From Caulobacter sp. S45 (GTDB lineage Bacteria > Pseudomonadota > Alphaproteobacteria > Caulobacterales > Caulobacteraceae): DNA of 37,117 nucleotides. Positions 8,655 to 17,676 of the stretch are shown one piece after another. The stretch lies in contig NZ_CAHJWH010000012.1 of assembly GCF_903642205.1 (NCBI RefSeq), positions 1-37,117 on the forward strand. The letters run 5' to 3'. The translations under genes were made by a program, and so were the position numbers. The stretch's first letter is position 1. Every line of letters begins with the position of its first letter. Under the pieces are notes generated by a model. It did not search any database. It was not told where the DNA came from and saw only the letters and a list, made by a program, of their open reading frames with translations.

Positions 8655-9809
8655 TCACCTTACCGCCCTGTGGTTCAGCCCGTAGCCAAACAGCTTCCGC
8701 TGGTGGGCGGTGTCGACCGTCACCTTGGCGCTGAGCCCGGCGGCGAGCGGGGCGCGGATGTCGGCGGTGTCGTCGTCGAACACCAGCCGCACCGGCAGGC
8801 GCTGCACCACCTTGACCCAGTTGCCCGTGGCGTTCTCCGCCGGAAGCACCGAGAAGCTGTTGCCGGTGCCGGGGCTGAGGCTGGCCACGTGCACCCGGTA
8901 GGTCTGGGCCGGGTAGGCGTCGATCTTCACGGTCCCGGGCTGGCCCGGGCGCATGTAGGCCAGCTGGTCCTCCTTGAAGTTGGCCTCCACCCAAAGGCGC
9001 GGTGCGGCGAGGGTGAACAGCGCCTGGCCGGCGTTGACGAAGTCGCCCACCTGCAGCTGCTCCACCTTGGTGACAACGCCGTCCTGCAGCGCACGCACCA
9101 CGCCATAGGCCTGGTTCAGCTTGGCCCGGTCCACCGCCGCCTGGGCGGTCCGGACCGAGGCGTTCTGGGCCAGCGGCCCGTTCGCCTGCCCGCCGAGAGA
9201 GGCCAGGATGTTGGCCTGCTGCTGCCGGGCCGCCGCGAGCTGGGCCTTGTCGTTGGCGACGGCCTGGGCGGCGGCGTCGAGCTGGCTCTGGGAGGAGACG
9301 CCGGAGGCCGCCATGGCCTGCTGACGCACCAGCTCCTTGTTGGCGTAGAGCAGGGCCGACTGCGCCGCCTCGATCTCGGCGCCGCGCTGAGCGTAGGAGG
9401 CCTGCGACGCCTGGATGTTCTGCTGAGCGCTGGCGAGCTCGGCCTGGGACTGTTCCGCCGCCACGTCGAAGGGGCGGGGGTCCAGGCGGAACAGCACGTC
9501 GCCCGCATGGACGAACTGGTTCTCGCGCACGTCGATCTCGACCACCTGGCCCGGCACGTTGCTGGCCACCGTGGCGCGGGCCGACTGGACGTAGGCGTCG
9601 TCGGTGGCGGCGTAGCGACCGCCGTTCAGATACAGGTAGAGCGCCAGCAGCAGGATCAGCACGGGCGCGAGGATCAGCAACGGCAGCCGCCAGCCCTGCG
9701 CGCGCAGGCGGGTCGAGGTTCGCAGGGCGCCGGACGACGGATCAGCCGCGCCGGCGCCGGGCTCCGCCTCCCCCTGGACCGCCGCGGCTCCTTCTTCCAC
9801 GTAACTCAC
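8655..9809 (-). CDS. EmrA/HlyD-family membrane fusion protein
   Basis: A 384-residue periplasmic adaptor of a drug exporter. It has one membrane helix at about residues 43-64 (LPLLILAPVLILLLALYLY), then the first half of the lipoyl-like domain (SNVPGQVVEIDVRENQFVHAGDVLFRLDP). A long coiled-coil hairpin rich in Gln and Ala follows at about 115-215. The second lipoyl half (VRALQDGVVTKVEQLQVGDFV) and the beta-barrel follow (FKEDQLAYMRPGQP, family EmrA/FarA). Normally an EmrB major-facilitator pump is encoded alongside; none is present within the window. A possible operator/promoter lies upstream at 9888-9907. Confidence 0.92.
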   Translation of the reverse strand: MSYVEEGAAAVQGEAEPGAGAADPSSGALRTSTRLRAQGWRLPLLILAPVLILLLALYLYLNGGRYAATDDAYVQSARATVASNVPGQVVEIDVRENQFVHAGDVLFRLDPRPFDVAAEQSQAELASAQQNIQASQASYAQRGAEIEAAQSALLYANKELVRQQAMAASGVSSQSQLDAAAQAVANDKAQLAAARQQQANILASLGGQANGPLAQNASVRTAQAAVDRAKLNQAYGVVRALQDGVVTKVEQLQVGDFVNAGQALFTLAAPRLWVEANFKEDQLAYMRPGQPGTVKIDAYPAQTYRVHVASLSPGTGNSFSVLPAENATGNWVKVVQRLPVRLVFDDDTADIRAPLAAGLSAKVTVDTAHQRKLFGYGLNHRAVR

Positions 9810-9887
9810 GAAGCCTGCCCTAGTGCGTCTGCGGCGCCATCTTCACGCTCCGCCCGAAGAGACCGGGCGGCCACGCCTGTCATAAAC

Positions 9888-9907
9888 TTTGGACGTTCCG
9901 TTCCAAA
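9888..9907 (-). promoter_or_regulatory. Possible repressor operator overlapping the efflux-operon promoter
   Basis: An inverted repeat with 6 bp arms, TTTGGA and TCCAAA, separated by 8 bp, in an AT-rich patch unlike its surroundings. On the minus strand a possible -35 TTGGAA lies inside it, with a -10 TTATGA after a 15 bp spacer, driving the EmrA-like gene about 80 bp downstream. A symmetric site over a promoter is typical of TetR- or MarR-type control of efflux genes, but no regulator gene is adjacent. A leader hairpin follows at 9850-9870 (CCGCCCG/CGGGCGG). Confidence 0.45.
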
Positions 9908-9940
9908 TAAAAACTTGAGGACTGCGGCGGGCGGTGGAGG

Positions 9941-10912
9941 TCAGCCCCGCATCAGAACGGGTTGGGCGAACTGCCCGCCCTTGCGGTACTTCCACAGATA
10001 GGTCGGCAGCACACCCTCCAGAGCCGTCGGCATGACCCCGAGCGCGTCAAGTCCGGGCAAAGCCGGGTCGGCGACGTTGTCGCGCTGGAGCAGGGCGACC
10101 TGATCGGCGGTGATCTGGGGCGCAATGACCGGCAGCAGCCTGGCCTGCAGGTCGCCCGCCTGGCCCATGACCTTGGCGATCGGCGTAGGGATGGGAAGCA
10201 GGGCGCGGCGGTGGCGCGTCTCGCGCAGCATCATCTCCAGCAGCTGCCGGAAGGTGTAGACGCCCGGGCCGCCCAGTTCGTAGGTGCGCCCCGCGCTCAC
10301 CGGGTCGGCCAGGACGGCGGCCACCGCCGCGCCCACGTCGCCGGCATAGACGGGCTGGAACTTCGTCGTGCCGCCGCCGATCAGCGGCAGAACCGGCGAG
10401 ATGGCTGCAAGCCCTGCGAAGCGGTTGAAGAAATCGTCCTCGGGCCCGAACACGATGGAAGGGCGCACCACGTCGGCCGAGGGGATCGCTGCGCGCACAG
10501 CCGCCTCGCCCGCGGCCTTCGACTGGGCGTACTTGGACGGCGAGTTCGGGTCCGCCCCGATGGCGGAGACCTGCACGAAGCGCTCGATGCCCAACCCCGC
10601 GGCCTGTCCGGCCAGCGACCTGGCGGCGGCGCTGTGCAGGGCGTCGAAGCCCTGGCGGCCCGCCTCGTAAAGCACGCCCACCAGGTTCACCACCGCGGAG
10701 GCGCCCTCCAGGGTGCGCGCCACGCTGTCGGGATAGCGGATGTTGGCCTGCAAGACTTCGATCTGGCCGACGTCGCCCATCACCGGCAGCTCGTGGGCGA
10801 CATTGGTGTGGCGGACCGCCACGCGGATGCGCCAGCCGTCCTTGGCCAGGGCGCGCACCACATAGCGGCCGACGAAGCCCGAACCCCCGAAGACCGTGAC
10901 CAGCTTTTGCAT
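9941..10912 (-). CDS. NDUFA9-like NAD(P)-binding protein (atypical short-chain dehydrogenase)
   Basis: A 323-residue protein with an N-terminal Rossmann fold (VTVFGGSGFVGRYVVRALA). The tail includes KYAQSKAAGE, with a YxxxK pair, and the family pattern VRPSIVFGPEDDFFNRFA, as in the complex I NDUFA9 group. Mitochondrial and alphaproteobacterial relatives stabilise or assemble NADH dehydrogenase and bind NADPH; whether this one does is unknown. I chose the ATG at 10912, which gives MQKLVTVFGGSG; an in-frame ATG five codons upstream is less likely. It is divergent from rimP. Confidence 0.88.
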   Translation of the reverse strand: MQKLVTVFGGSGFVGRYVVRALAKDGWRIRVAVRHTNVAHELPVMGDVGQIEVLQANIRYPDSVARTLEGASAVVNLVGVLYEAGRQGFDALHSAAARSLAGQAAGLGIERFVQVSAIGADPNSPSKYAQSKAAGEAAVRAAIPSADVVRPSIVFGPEDDFFNRFAGLAAISPVLPLIGGGTTKFQPVYAGDVGAAVAAVLADPVSAGRTYELGGPGVYTFRQLLEMMLRETRHRRALLPIPTPIAKVMGQAGDLQARLLPVIAPQITADQVALLQRDNVADPALPGLDALGVMPTALEGVLPTYLWKYRKGGQFAQPVLMRG

Positions 10913-10974
10913 GCGCGCGCACCTCACGCCGGAACCTGGGCCGGGGATTAGAGGAGGACGGGTGCGGCCGCAAC

Positions 10975-11003
10975 TTGAGCCCCGCCCCCTTCCGCGCTAT
11001 ACG
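10975..11003 (+). promoter_or_regulatory. Housekeeping (sigma-70) promoter of rimP-nusA
   Basis: A -35 TTGAGC at 10975-10980 and a -10 TATACG at 10998-11003 with a 17 bp spacer. The -10 context GCTATACG fits the Caulobacter consensus (GCTANAWC). It predicts a transcript starting near 11010, with a leader of about 85 nt that contains the terminator-like hairpin at 11045-11076. Confidence 0.7.
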
Positions 11004-11044
11004 GGCTCCAGTACATCGCGAGATGGCGCTGGATGGCGCTTTCG

Positions 11045-11076
11045 AGCGGCGGCCTTGACGGGCCCGCCGCTTTTTT
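11045..11076 (+). terminator. Intrinsic terminator/attenuator in the rimP leader
   Basis: A perfect 8 bp GC stem (AGCGGCGG / CCGCCGCT) with an 11 nt loop, followed at once by TTTTTTATT, the best intrinsic terminator in the window. It sits between the rimP promoter and the rimP start codon, with no plus-strand gene before it, so it must act on the rimP-nusA leader. As I recall, a bioinformatically predicted 'rimP leader' attenuator is listed for proteobacteria; whether this one belongs to that family was not tested. It could let NusA or RimP levels tune the operon. Confidence 0.7.
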
Positions 11077-11095
11077 ATTGCTCGAAAGGTCGCAC

Positions 11096-11875
11096 GTGCG
11101 GGCGAAGACCCCGGAGGACCGCCAACTGCTGGAACTGCTCGACCCCGTGGTCGAGGCGCAAGGCTTCGACCTCGTGCGCCTGCGGCTGATGGGCGGCGGG
11201 GCCACCGGGCGGACCCTGCAGATCATGGCCGAGCGGCCGGAGGACGGCGACCTCGGCATCGACGACTGCGTGCGCCTGTCGCGCGCCATCTCCGAGGTGA
11301 TGGACGCCGCCGACCCGGTCTCCGGCGAGTACCGGCTGGAGGTCTCCAGCCCCGGCATCGACCGGCCGTTGACCCGGCTCAAGGATTTCGCCGCCAACGA
11401 AGGGCTGGAAGCGAAGATCGAGCTGGACCGCCTGGCCGACCGCCGCAAGCGCTTCAAGGGCGTGATCGCCGGGGTGGAGGACGTGGACGGGCAGCCGCAT
11501 GTCATGCTCGACATGGAGGGCGAGGCGGACACCGTGCTGGTGCCGTTCGCCTGGATGCAGGACGCCAAGCTGACGCTCAGCGACGACCTGATGAAGCTCG
11601 GCGCCGAGAAGCGCGCCGCCCGCATGGCCGAGGATGGCGATGTGGAGCCTCCTGAACCCACACCCGCGCCCAAGGCGAAGGGCAAGGCCAAGCCAGGCCG
11701 GGGAGCCAAGCCCGCTTCCCACCTGATCACGTCCGAGCCCCTGCCCCAGGACGACCAACACCCCGATCCTCCCCGCCGGAGAGAGGGGGACTACGTGAAG
11801 CCAGGTGCAGGGGGCAAGCGCTCCCTTAACCAGACTGCGTCTGGTCCCCTCCCCCCCGAGGGGGGAGATCGATAG
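11096..11875 (+). CDS. rimP: RimP, 30S ribosome maturation factor, with repeat-derived C-terminal tail
   Basis: A 259-residue protein that assists maturation of the small ribosomal subunit. Core motifs are [23 protein letters not shown] and [13 protein letters not shown], followed by the SH3-like C-domain to about residue 175. GTG at 11096 is chosen because it has AAAGG 7 bases upstream and starts at the family N-terminus. Usual family length is about 150-200; the rest is a Lys/Pro/Ala-rich linker, then residues 223-259 encoded by a family A palindromic repeat. It is 20 bp upstream of nusA, the classic rimP-nusA pair. Confidence 0.95.
   Translation: MRAKTPEDRQLLELLDPVVEAQGFDLVRLRLMGGGATGRTLQIMAERPEDGDLGIDDCVRLSRAISEVMDAADPVSGEYRLEVSSPGIDRPLTRLKDFAANEGLEAKIELDRLADRRKRFKGVIAGVEDVDGQPHVMLDMEGEADTVLVPFAWMQDAKLTLSDDLMKLGAEKRAARMAEDGDVEPPEPTPAPKAKGKAKPGRGAKPASHLITSEPLPQDDQHPDPPRRREGDYVKPGAGGKRSLNQTASGPLPPEGGDR
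11764..11872. repeat. Dispersed palindromic repeat, family A, copy 2, inside rimP
   Basis: A shorter relative of the family A element, running from CGATCCTCCCCGCCGGAGAG to CCTCCCCCCCGAGGGGGGAG. It has an inner hairpin CCAGACTGCGTCTGG. It lies in frame with rimP and supplies the last ~37 codons and the region just before the stop. Other copies in the window are outside coding regions. Confidence 0.75.
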
Positions 11876-11895
11876 CCTCGAAGGAACCTCCGAAC

Positions 11896-13527
11896 ATGGC
11901 CACCGGCATTTCCGCCAACCGCCTGGAACTCCTGCAGATCGCCGACGCGGTGGCGCGCGAGAAGTCGATCGAGAAGGAGATCGTCATCGAGGCGATCGAG
12001 GAGGCGATGCAGAAGGGCGCCAAGTCGCGCTACGGCAACGAGCACGACATCCGCGCCTCCATCGACGTGAAGACCGGCGAGCTGACGCTCAAGCGCATCG
12101 TCACCGTGGTCACCGACGAGGAGGAGATCGGCGAGGAAGACGTGGGCAAGGTGCGCCTGACCGTCGCCAAGCGCCGCTATCCGGATGCGCAGGTCGGCAG
12201 CGTCTACGAGGAGATCCTGCCGCCGTTCGAGTTCGGCCGGGTCCAGACCCAGATGGCCCGCCAGGTGGTCACCCATAAGGTCCGCGAGGCCGAGCGCGAG
12301 CACCAGTACGAGGAGTTCAAGGACCGCGGCGGCGACATCGTCAACGGCGTCGTCAAGCGGGTGGAGTACGGCAACACCGTCGTCGACCTCGGCCGCGGCG
12401 AGGGCATCATGCGCCGTGACCAGTCGATCCCGCGCGAGATGTTCAACGTCGGCGACCGCATCCGCTGCTACATCTACGATGTCCGCAGGGAGGCCAAGGG
12501 CCCGCAGATCATGCTCAGCCGCGCCCACCCCGGCTTCATGGCCAAGCTGTTCGCCCAGGAGGTGCCCGAGGTCTATGACGGAGTGATCGAGATCCGCGCC
12601 GTGGCCCGCGACCCGGGCTCCCGCGCCAAGATCGCGGTGCTGTCCAACGACAACTCCATCGATCCCGTGGGCGCCTGCGTCGGCATGCGCGGCTCCCGCG
12701 TGCAGGCGGTGGTGGCCGAGCTGCAGGGCGAGAAGATCGACATCATCCAGTGGAACCCCGACGAGCCCACCTTCATCGTCAACGCGCTCGCGCCGGCCGA
12801 GGTCAGCAAGGTGGTGCTGGACGAGGAGGACGAGCGGGTCGAGGTGGTGGTGCCCGACGAGCAGCTGTCGCTGGCCATTGGCCGCCGCGGCCAGAACGTG
12901 CGCCTGGCCTCCCAGCTGACCCAGTGGCAGATCGACATCATCACCGAGAGCCAGGACAGCGAGCGCCGCCAGCGCGAGTTCGCCGAGCGCACCGCGCTCT
13001 TCCAGGAGGCGCTGGACGTGGACGAGGTGATCGCCCAGCTGCTGGTCACCGAGGGCTTCGCGGCGGTGGAGGACATCGCCTATGTCGAGGAGGAGGAACT
13101 GGCCTCCGTCGAGGGCTTCGACGAGGAGACCGCCCAGGAGCTGCAGGCCCGCGCCCGCGACTGGCTCGACAAGGAGGCCGCCGCACTGGACGCCGAACGG
13201 AAGGAACTCGGGGTCGAGGACGGCGTGCTGGAGGTGGAGGGCGTGAGCCTGCCCATGGCCGTGGCGCTCGGCCAGGCCGGGGTGAAGACGGTGGAGGACC
13301 TGGCGGACCTCTCCACCGACGAGCTGCGCGGCGCCTTCGAGAGCAAGGCCTCCGGCGAGCGGGTCCGCGTCGCCGGCGCCCTTGAGGGGCTGGCTATAGA
13401 GCAGGCGGAGGCCGAGAAGCTGATCCTGCGCGCCCGCGTCGCCGCCGGCTGGATCGAGGCCGACGCGCTGGACGAGCCGGCGGAGGCCTTCGCCGACGAG
13501 GACAGCGTGGCCGCGGAAGAGGTCTGA
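11896..13527 (+). CDS. nusA: NusA, transcription termination/antitermination factor
   Basis: A 543-residue factor that binds RNA polymerase and nascent RNA. It has an N-terminal polymerase-binding domain (1-~125), an S1 domain (about 146-205, [22 protein letters not shown]) and two KH domains (about 230-370, with [11 protein letters not shown] and [13 protein letters not shown]). The acidic C-terminal repeats (about 385-510, [21 protein letters not shown]) are of the helix-hairpin-helix type known for this protein. Start ATG at 11896. It follows rimP. The expected ylxR and infB do not follow it; see the stem-loop at 13540-13564 and the synthetase gene at 13608. Confidence 0.97.
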   Translation: MATGISANRLELLQIADAVAREKSIEKEIVIEAIEEAMQKGAKSRYGNEHDIRASIDVKTGELTLKRIVTVVTDEEEIGEEDVGKVRLTVAKRRYPDAQVGSVYEEILPPFEFGRVQTQMARQVVTHKVREAEREHQYEEFKDRGGDIVNGVVKRVEYGNTVVDLGRGEGIMRRDQSIPREMFNVGDRIRCYIYDVRREAKGPQIMLSRAHPGFMAKLFAQEVPEVYDGVIEIRAVARDPGSRAKIAVLSNDNSIDPVGACVGMRGSRVQAVVAELQGEKIDIIQWNPDEPTFIVNALAPAEVSKVVLDEEDERVEVVVPDEQLSLAIGRRGQNVRLASQLTQWQIDIITESQDSERRQREFAERTALFQEALDVDEVIAQLLVTEGFAAVEDIAYVEEEELASVEGFDEETAQELQARARDWLDKEAAALDAERKELGVEDGVLEVEGVSLPMAVALGQAGVKTVEDLADLSTDELRGAFESKASGERVRVAGALEGLAIEQAEAEKLILRARVAAGWIEADALDEPAEAFADEDSVAAEEV

Positions 13528-13539
13528 CGGCCGCACGGG

Positions 13540-13564
13540 CGGAGGCCTTGGACCAGGCCCTCCG
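13540..13564 (+). terminator. Possible stem-loop terminator after nusA
   Basis: An imperfect inverted repeat CGGAGGCCT / AGGCCCTCCG around TGGACC, 12 bp after the nusA stop. There is no T-run after it, so it is not a standard intrinsic terminator. It could still end the rimP-nusA transcript with help from Rho, or it may only be GC-rich structure. Confidence 0.35.
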
Positions 13565-13607
13565 TCCGGGCTCGCCCGCGACCGGAGGATCAGGCTAGAC
13601 TCCGCCC

Positions 13608-16600
13608 GTGAACGCGCCCACCCCCACCCTGTCGCCGGCTCCGATCGCGCCGCGCCCGCCGCCCTACGACACCGCGCCCTATCAGCGCGACGAACTGCTG
13701 CATGAGGTGTTCGCGGCCACGGCCGCAAGCTTCCCGCACAACGTCGCCGTGCGCCTCGCCACCCCGGACACCGAGAGCAGCCGGCGCAACGACCTGACCT
13801 ATGCCGGCCTGCGCTGCCGCGCGTCCCAGTTCGCGCGCTATCTCGCCAGCCGCGGCGTACGGCGGGGCGACCGGGTGGTGATCTGCCTGCCGCGGGGGCT
13901 CGACGCCTACATGGCCCTGCTGGGCGTGCTCGAGGCCGGTGCGGCCTACGTGCCGGTGGACTGGGCCACGCCCCAGGACCGGGTCGACTACATCGCCGCG
14001 GAGAGCGAGGCGTTCGCGGTCATCACAACCGCCGAGCGGGCGCCGGCTTTCCCGGTCACCCTGCCCAACGTGATCGCGGTGGACTCCGCCATCGGCGACG
14101 TGGCCGCCTTCCCCACCGAAGCCCTGACCCGCGCCGACACCGGCGCCGAGCCCGAGGACGCGGCCTACCTGATCTACACCTCGGGCTCTACGGGGCGGCC
14201 CAAGGGCGTGGTGATCCGCAACCGTAACGTCTGCTTCCAGATCCGCTCGGAGGCCTCGATCCTGGGGGTCACCTCGGCCGACCGGGTCTATGCCGGCGCC
14301 TCGCTCGCCTTCGACATCTCGGTGGAGGAGATGTGGGCCGCGTTCCTGAACGGCGCGGAGCTGCTGGTGGGCTCCGAGGCGCTCGCCAAGGCCGGCCCGG
14401 ACCTCGCCGCGACCTTGGAAGAACAGGGCGTCACCGTCTGGTGCCCCGTGCCGAGCCTCCTGGCGGTGCTCGACCGCGACGTGGCCACCGCTCGCATCAT
14501 CAATGTCGGCGGTGAGGCCTGCCCGCCGGAGCTGGTTCGGCGTTGGGCGCGGCCGGGCCGGCGCATGCTCAACACCTACGGGCCGACCGAGACCACCGTC
14601 ACCGCCACCTGGACCGAGCTGCTGCCCGGCCGCCCCGTCACCATCGGCACGCCCCTGCCGGACTTCACAGCCTGGATCGTGGACGAGGCGCTGTTGCCCG
14701 TTCCGGCCGGGGCCGAAGGCGAGCTGGTCATCGGCGGCCCGGCCCTGGCGCTGGGCTATCTTCACCGCGAGGAGCTGACGGCGGAGAAGTTCGTCACCGC
14801 GCCGTTCGCGGGGCCGGACGGCGCGCCGCACCGCATTTACCGCACCGGCGACCTGACGCGGCTGACCGTGGAGGGCGAGATCGACTTCCTCGGCCGCATC
14901 GACACCCAGGTGAAGATACGCGGCTACCGGGTCGAGCTCGGCGAGATCGAGTCGGCCATCGCCGACGACCTCACCGTCGCCCAGGCCGTGGTGAACCTAT
15001 ACCTGGAGGAGGACGGGAGCGAACTCCTGGTCGCCTTCCTGACCCCCCGAAGCGGCCTGGAGATCGACCTCGACCGCATCCGCGGAGCGCTTAATGAGCG
15101 CCTGCCCGCCTACATGCGCCCCAACGCCTACGAAGTGCGGAAAGCCCTGCCGACGCTGATCTCCGGCAAGGTGAACCGCAAGGCCCTGGAGCGGCCGCGC
15201 CGGATCGAGGTCGAGACCCGCACGCTGGAGCCGCCGGCCACCCAGACGGAGGCCGACCTGCTCGCCGCCTGGCGCGAGTCCCTGGGCCAGCAGGCGATCA
15301 GCACGAGCGACGACTTCTTCGAGGAGTTGGGCGGCCATTCGCTCCGCGCCGCGCGCATGGTGTCCATCGCCCGCGCCACGCCCGCGCTGGCCAGCGTCTC
15401 GATCCAGGACCTCTACGCCGCGCCGACCATCCGCACGCTGGCCGCTCGCCTGGACGCCGCCCGCCCGGCCGCCACCGCTGCGGCCAGGCCGCCGGAGCCC
15501 TTCCACCCGATCCCGCAGCTGCGGCGCACGCTCTGCGTCGTCGCCCAGACGATAGCGCTCATCCCGATCTTCGCCACCGCCGGCGTGCAGTGGATCTTTC
15601 CCTACCTGGCCTACGAGGCCCTGGCCTCGGACACCGACCGCATCCTGCCGCTGGTGGTGGCGGGCGCGGCCTTCGTGGTCATGCCGCCGCTGGTGCTGCT
15701 GCTCTCGATCGCGGTGAAGTGGATCGTGATCGGGCGGTACAAGGCGGGGGATCACCCGCTCTGGGGCGCCTACTACTTCCGCTGGTGGTTCGTGCGACGG
15801 TTCCTGGCCATCGTGCCGGTGCAATTCCTGGCCGGCACGCCGATGATGCGGGTCTACTACCGCCTGCTGGGCTGCCGGATCGGCCGCGGCGCCTTCGTGG
15901 GCCTGGACGACATCGACGCCGCGGACCTGGTCAGCCTCGGCGAGGGCGCGGTGGTCAGCGAGGGCGCGGTGCTGGCCACCGTCTCGGTGGAGCGCGGCCT
16001 GCTGCGCATCGGGCGGGTGGACGTGGGCGACCACGCCTTCCTCGGCACCATGGCCGTGGTGGGACGCAACGCCAGCCTTGGCGAAGGCGCGGTGCTGGAG
16101 GACCTCTCCGCCCTGCCGGCTGGCGAGCGCATCCCTGACGGCCAGGCCTGGACCGGCTCGCCGGCCGTCCATGCCGGCTCAGCCCCGCCACGGGCGCCGA
16201 TGGAGCGGCCGGGCGCCGTGCGGGTCCTGCTCGTGAACCTCGGTCTGCTCCTGGCCGCGCCGCTGCTGCCGTTGATGGCGGTGATCCCCATCGCGCCCGG
16301 CCTGATCGCCATGATCGAGCTGGACTGGCGCACCTCGGACTACACCTACATGGCGCTCTCGCCGGTGCTGGCGCTCGTCTACGTCATCGCCATGTGCCTG
16401 CTCACCGTGGTGGTGAAGTGGGGCCTGCTCGGCCGCGTGAAGCCCGGCCGCTATTCGCTCTGGAGCTGGTTCTACGTCCGCTTCTGGTTCGTGCGGCAGC
16501 TGGGCCTGCTGGCGCTCGAGCTGCTGCACCCGATCTACGCCACCCTGTACGTTCGCCCCTGGTACCAGGCGCTGGGGGCCAGGGTCGGGCGGCGGGCGGA

Positions 16601-17624
16601 GATCTCTACCGCCACCTCGGTCGTCCACGACCTGATCGACATCGGCGAGGAGAGCTTCATCGCCGACGGCGTGGTCTTCGGCGCCGCCCGCGCCGAGCCC
16701 GGCGCGCTGAACCTGCAGCGCACCCGGATCGGCCGGCGCACCTTCATCGGCAACTCCGGCCTGCTGCCCGCTGGCGCCGACGTGGGCGAGGAGGTGCTGA
16801 TCGGGGTGCTGTCCAAGCCGCCCGAAGACCGGGCGGGCGCGCTGCAGAACGGCTCAACCTGGTTCGGCTCCCCCGCCATCCGCCTGCCCCGCCGCCAGAG
16901 CTTCGCGGTGTTCGACGAGGGCGCGCGCTTCCGCCCGTCCAAACGGCTGGTCGCCACCCGCCTGGCCATCGAGTACGTGCGCATCACGCTTTCGCTCACC
17001 GTCTTCATCGCCCTGTTCAGCGCGGTGCTGTCCATCGTGGGCGACCTGTCGGACAAGCGACACGGAGCGCTGCTGATCGCGCTGTTCTTTCCCTTCCTCT
17101 ATATCTGGTTCGCGGTCGCCGCCGGCGCCTTCGTGGTGGCGCTGAAGTGGCTGGTGGCCGGCCGTTACGAGCCTGTCACCAAGCCGCTCTGGAGTCCGTT
17201 CGTGTGGAAGACCGAGATGGTCACCTCCACCTACGAGAACTTGGTGGTACCCCTGCTGCTGGAGCCCCTGCGCGGCACGCCCTACCTCAACATCTACCTG
17301 CGCCTGTTAGGCTGCCGCATCGGCAAACGCGTCTTCACCGACACCACCGACATCACCGAGCCCGACCTCGTCACCGTCGGCGATGACGCCGCCCTGAACG
17401 AGAACGCCGGCCTGCAGACCCACCTGTTCGAGGACCGGGTGATGAAGGTCTCCTCCGTCACCATAGGCCGCCGCGCCACGGTGGGCTCGCTGGCCATCGT
17501 GCTCTACGACGGCGTGATCGAGGACGACGCCCAGCTCGGCGACCTGTCGGTGCTGATGAAGGGCGAGACCCTGCCGTCGGGGACGTCTTGGGAGGGCTCG
17601 CCGGCGAGGCCCGCCCGCAGCTGA
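13608..17624 (+). CDS. Pls/PosA-family membrane non-ribosomal peptide synthetase (poly-amino-acid synthetase-like)
   Basis: A 1338-residue single-module protein. The adenylation domain (about 25-520) has core motifs YTSGSTGRPKGV (~187), NTYGPTETTV (~322), YRTGDL (~410), KIRGYRVELGEIE (~436) and the catalytic Lys in ISGKVNRK (~518). A carrier domain has its pantetheine Ser in GGHSLRA (~578). Three repeats follow, each of two membrane helices and a left-handed hexapeptide (LbH)-like domain: about 640-860, 870-1090 and 1125-1338. This matches epsilon-poly-L-lysine synthetase (Pls) and its relatives, whose terminal domains join monomers without a standard condensation domain. Aligning to GrsA, I read the pocket as D-I-E-C-I-V-T-V-T-K; Asp235 with Glu239 suits a basic amino acid (Lys, Orn or Dab), tentatively. 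Start GTG at 13608 has no well-placed Shine-Dalgarno. It lies where infB is usually found. Confidence 0.9.
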   Translation: MNAPTPTLSPAPIAPRPPPYDTAPYQRDELLHEVFAATAASFPHNVAVRLATPDTESSRRNDLTYAGLRCRASQFARYLASRGVRRGDRVVICLPRGLDAYMALLGVLEAGAAYVPVDWATPQDRVDYIAAESEAFAVITTAERAPAFPVTLPNVIAVDSAIGDVAAFPTEALTRADTGAEPEDAAYLIYTSGSTGRPKGVVIRNRNVCFQIRSEASILGVTSADRVYAGASLAFDISVEEMWAAFLNGAELLVGSEALAKAGPDLAATLEEQGVTVWCPVPSLLAVLDRDVATARIINVGGEACPPELVRRWARPGRRMLNTYGPTETTVTATWTELLPGRPVTIGTPLPDFTAWIVDEALLPVPAGAEGELVIGGPALALGYLHREELTAEKFVTAPFAGPDGAPHRIYRTGDLTRLTVEGEIDFLGRIDTQVKIRGYRVELGEIESAIADDLTVAQAVVNLYLEEDGSELLVAFLTPRSGLEIDLDRIRGALNERLPAYMRPNAYEVRKALPTLISGKVNRKALERPRRIEVETRTLEPPATQTEADLLAAWRESLGQQAISTSDDFFEELGGHSLRAARMVSIARATPALASVSIQDLYAAPTIRTLAARLDAARPAATAAARPPEPFHPIPQLRRTLCVVAQTIALIPIFATAGVQWIFPYLAYEALASDTDRILPLVVAGAAFVVMPPLVLLLSIAVKWIVIGRYKAGDHPLWGAYYFRWWFVRRFLAIVPVQFLAGTPMMRVYYRLLGCRIGRGAFVGLDDIDAADLVSLGEGAVVSEGAVLATVSVERGLLRIGRVDVGDHAFLGTMAVVGRNASLGEGAVLEDLSALPAGERIPDGQAWTGSPAVHAGSAPPRAPMERPGAVRVLLVNLGLLLAAPLLPLMAVIPIAPGLIAMIELDWRTSDYTYMALSPVLALVYVIAMCLLTVVVKWGLLGRVKPGRYSLWSWFYVRFWFVRQLGLLALELLHPIYATLYVRPWYQALGARVGRRAEISTATSVVHDLIDIGEESFIADGVVFGAARAEPGALNLQRTRIGRRTFIGNSGLLPAGADVGEEVLIGVLSKPPEDRAGALQNGSTWFGSPAIRLPRRQSFAVFDEGARFRPSKRLVATRLAIEYVRITLSLTVFIALFSAVLSIVGDLSDKRHGALLIALFFPFLYIWFAVAAGAFVVALKWLVAGRYEPVTKPLWSPFVWKTEMVTSTYENLVVPLLLEPLRGTPYLNIYLRLLGCRIGKRVFTDTTDITEPDLVTVGDDAALNENAGLQTHLFEDRVMKVSSVTIGRRATVGSLAIVLYDGVIEDDAQLGDLSVLMKGETLPSGTSWEGSPARPARS

Positions 17625-17676
17625 CCTCCTTCTCCCTTCACCTTGAGAAGAGGGCGATCGCAGGGAGCAGCGACCC

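Noticed and set aside
8670..10001. A 443-codon plus-strand open frame across the EmrA-like gene
   Set aside because: It is the antisense shadow of a clear HlyD-family gene, with a Gly/His/Leu-rich composition and no recognisable domain.
11791..13728. A 645-codon open frame on the minus strand opposite nusA
   Set aside because: nusA is certain on the other strand. Long antisense frames are expected in very GC-rich coding DNA, and the translation shows low-complexity Leu/Asp/His-rich sequence without domains.
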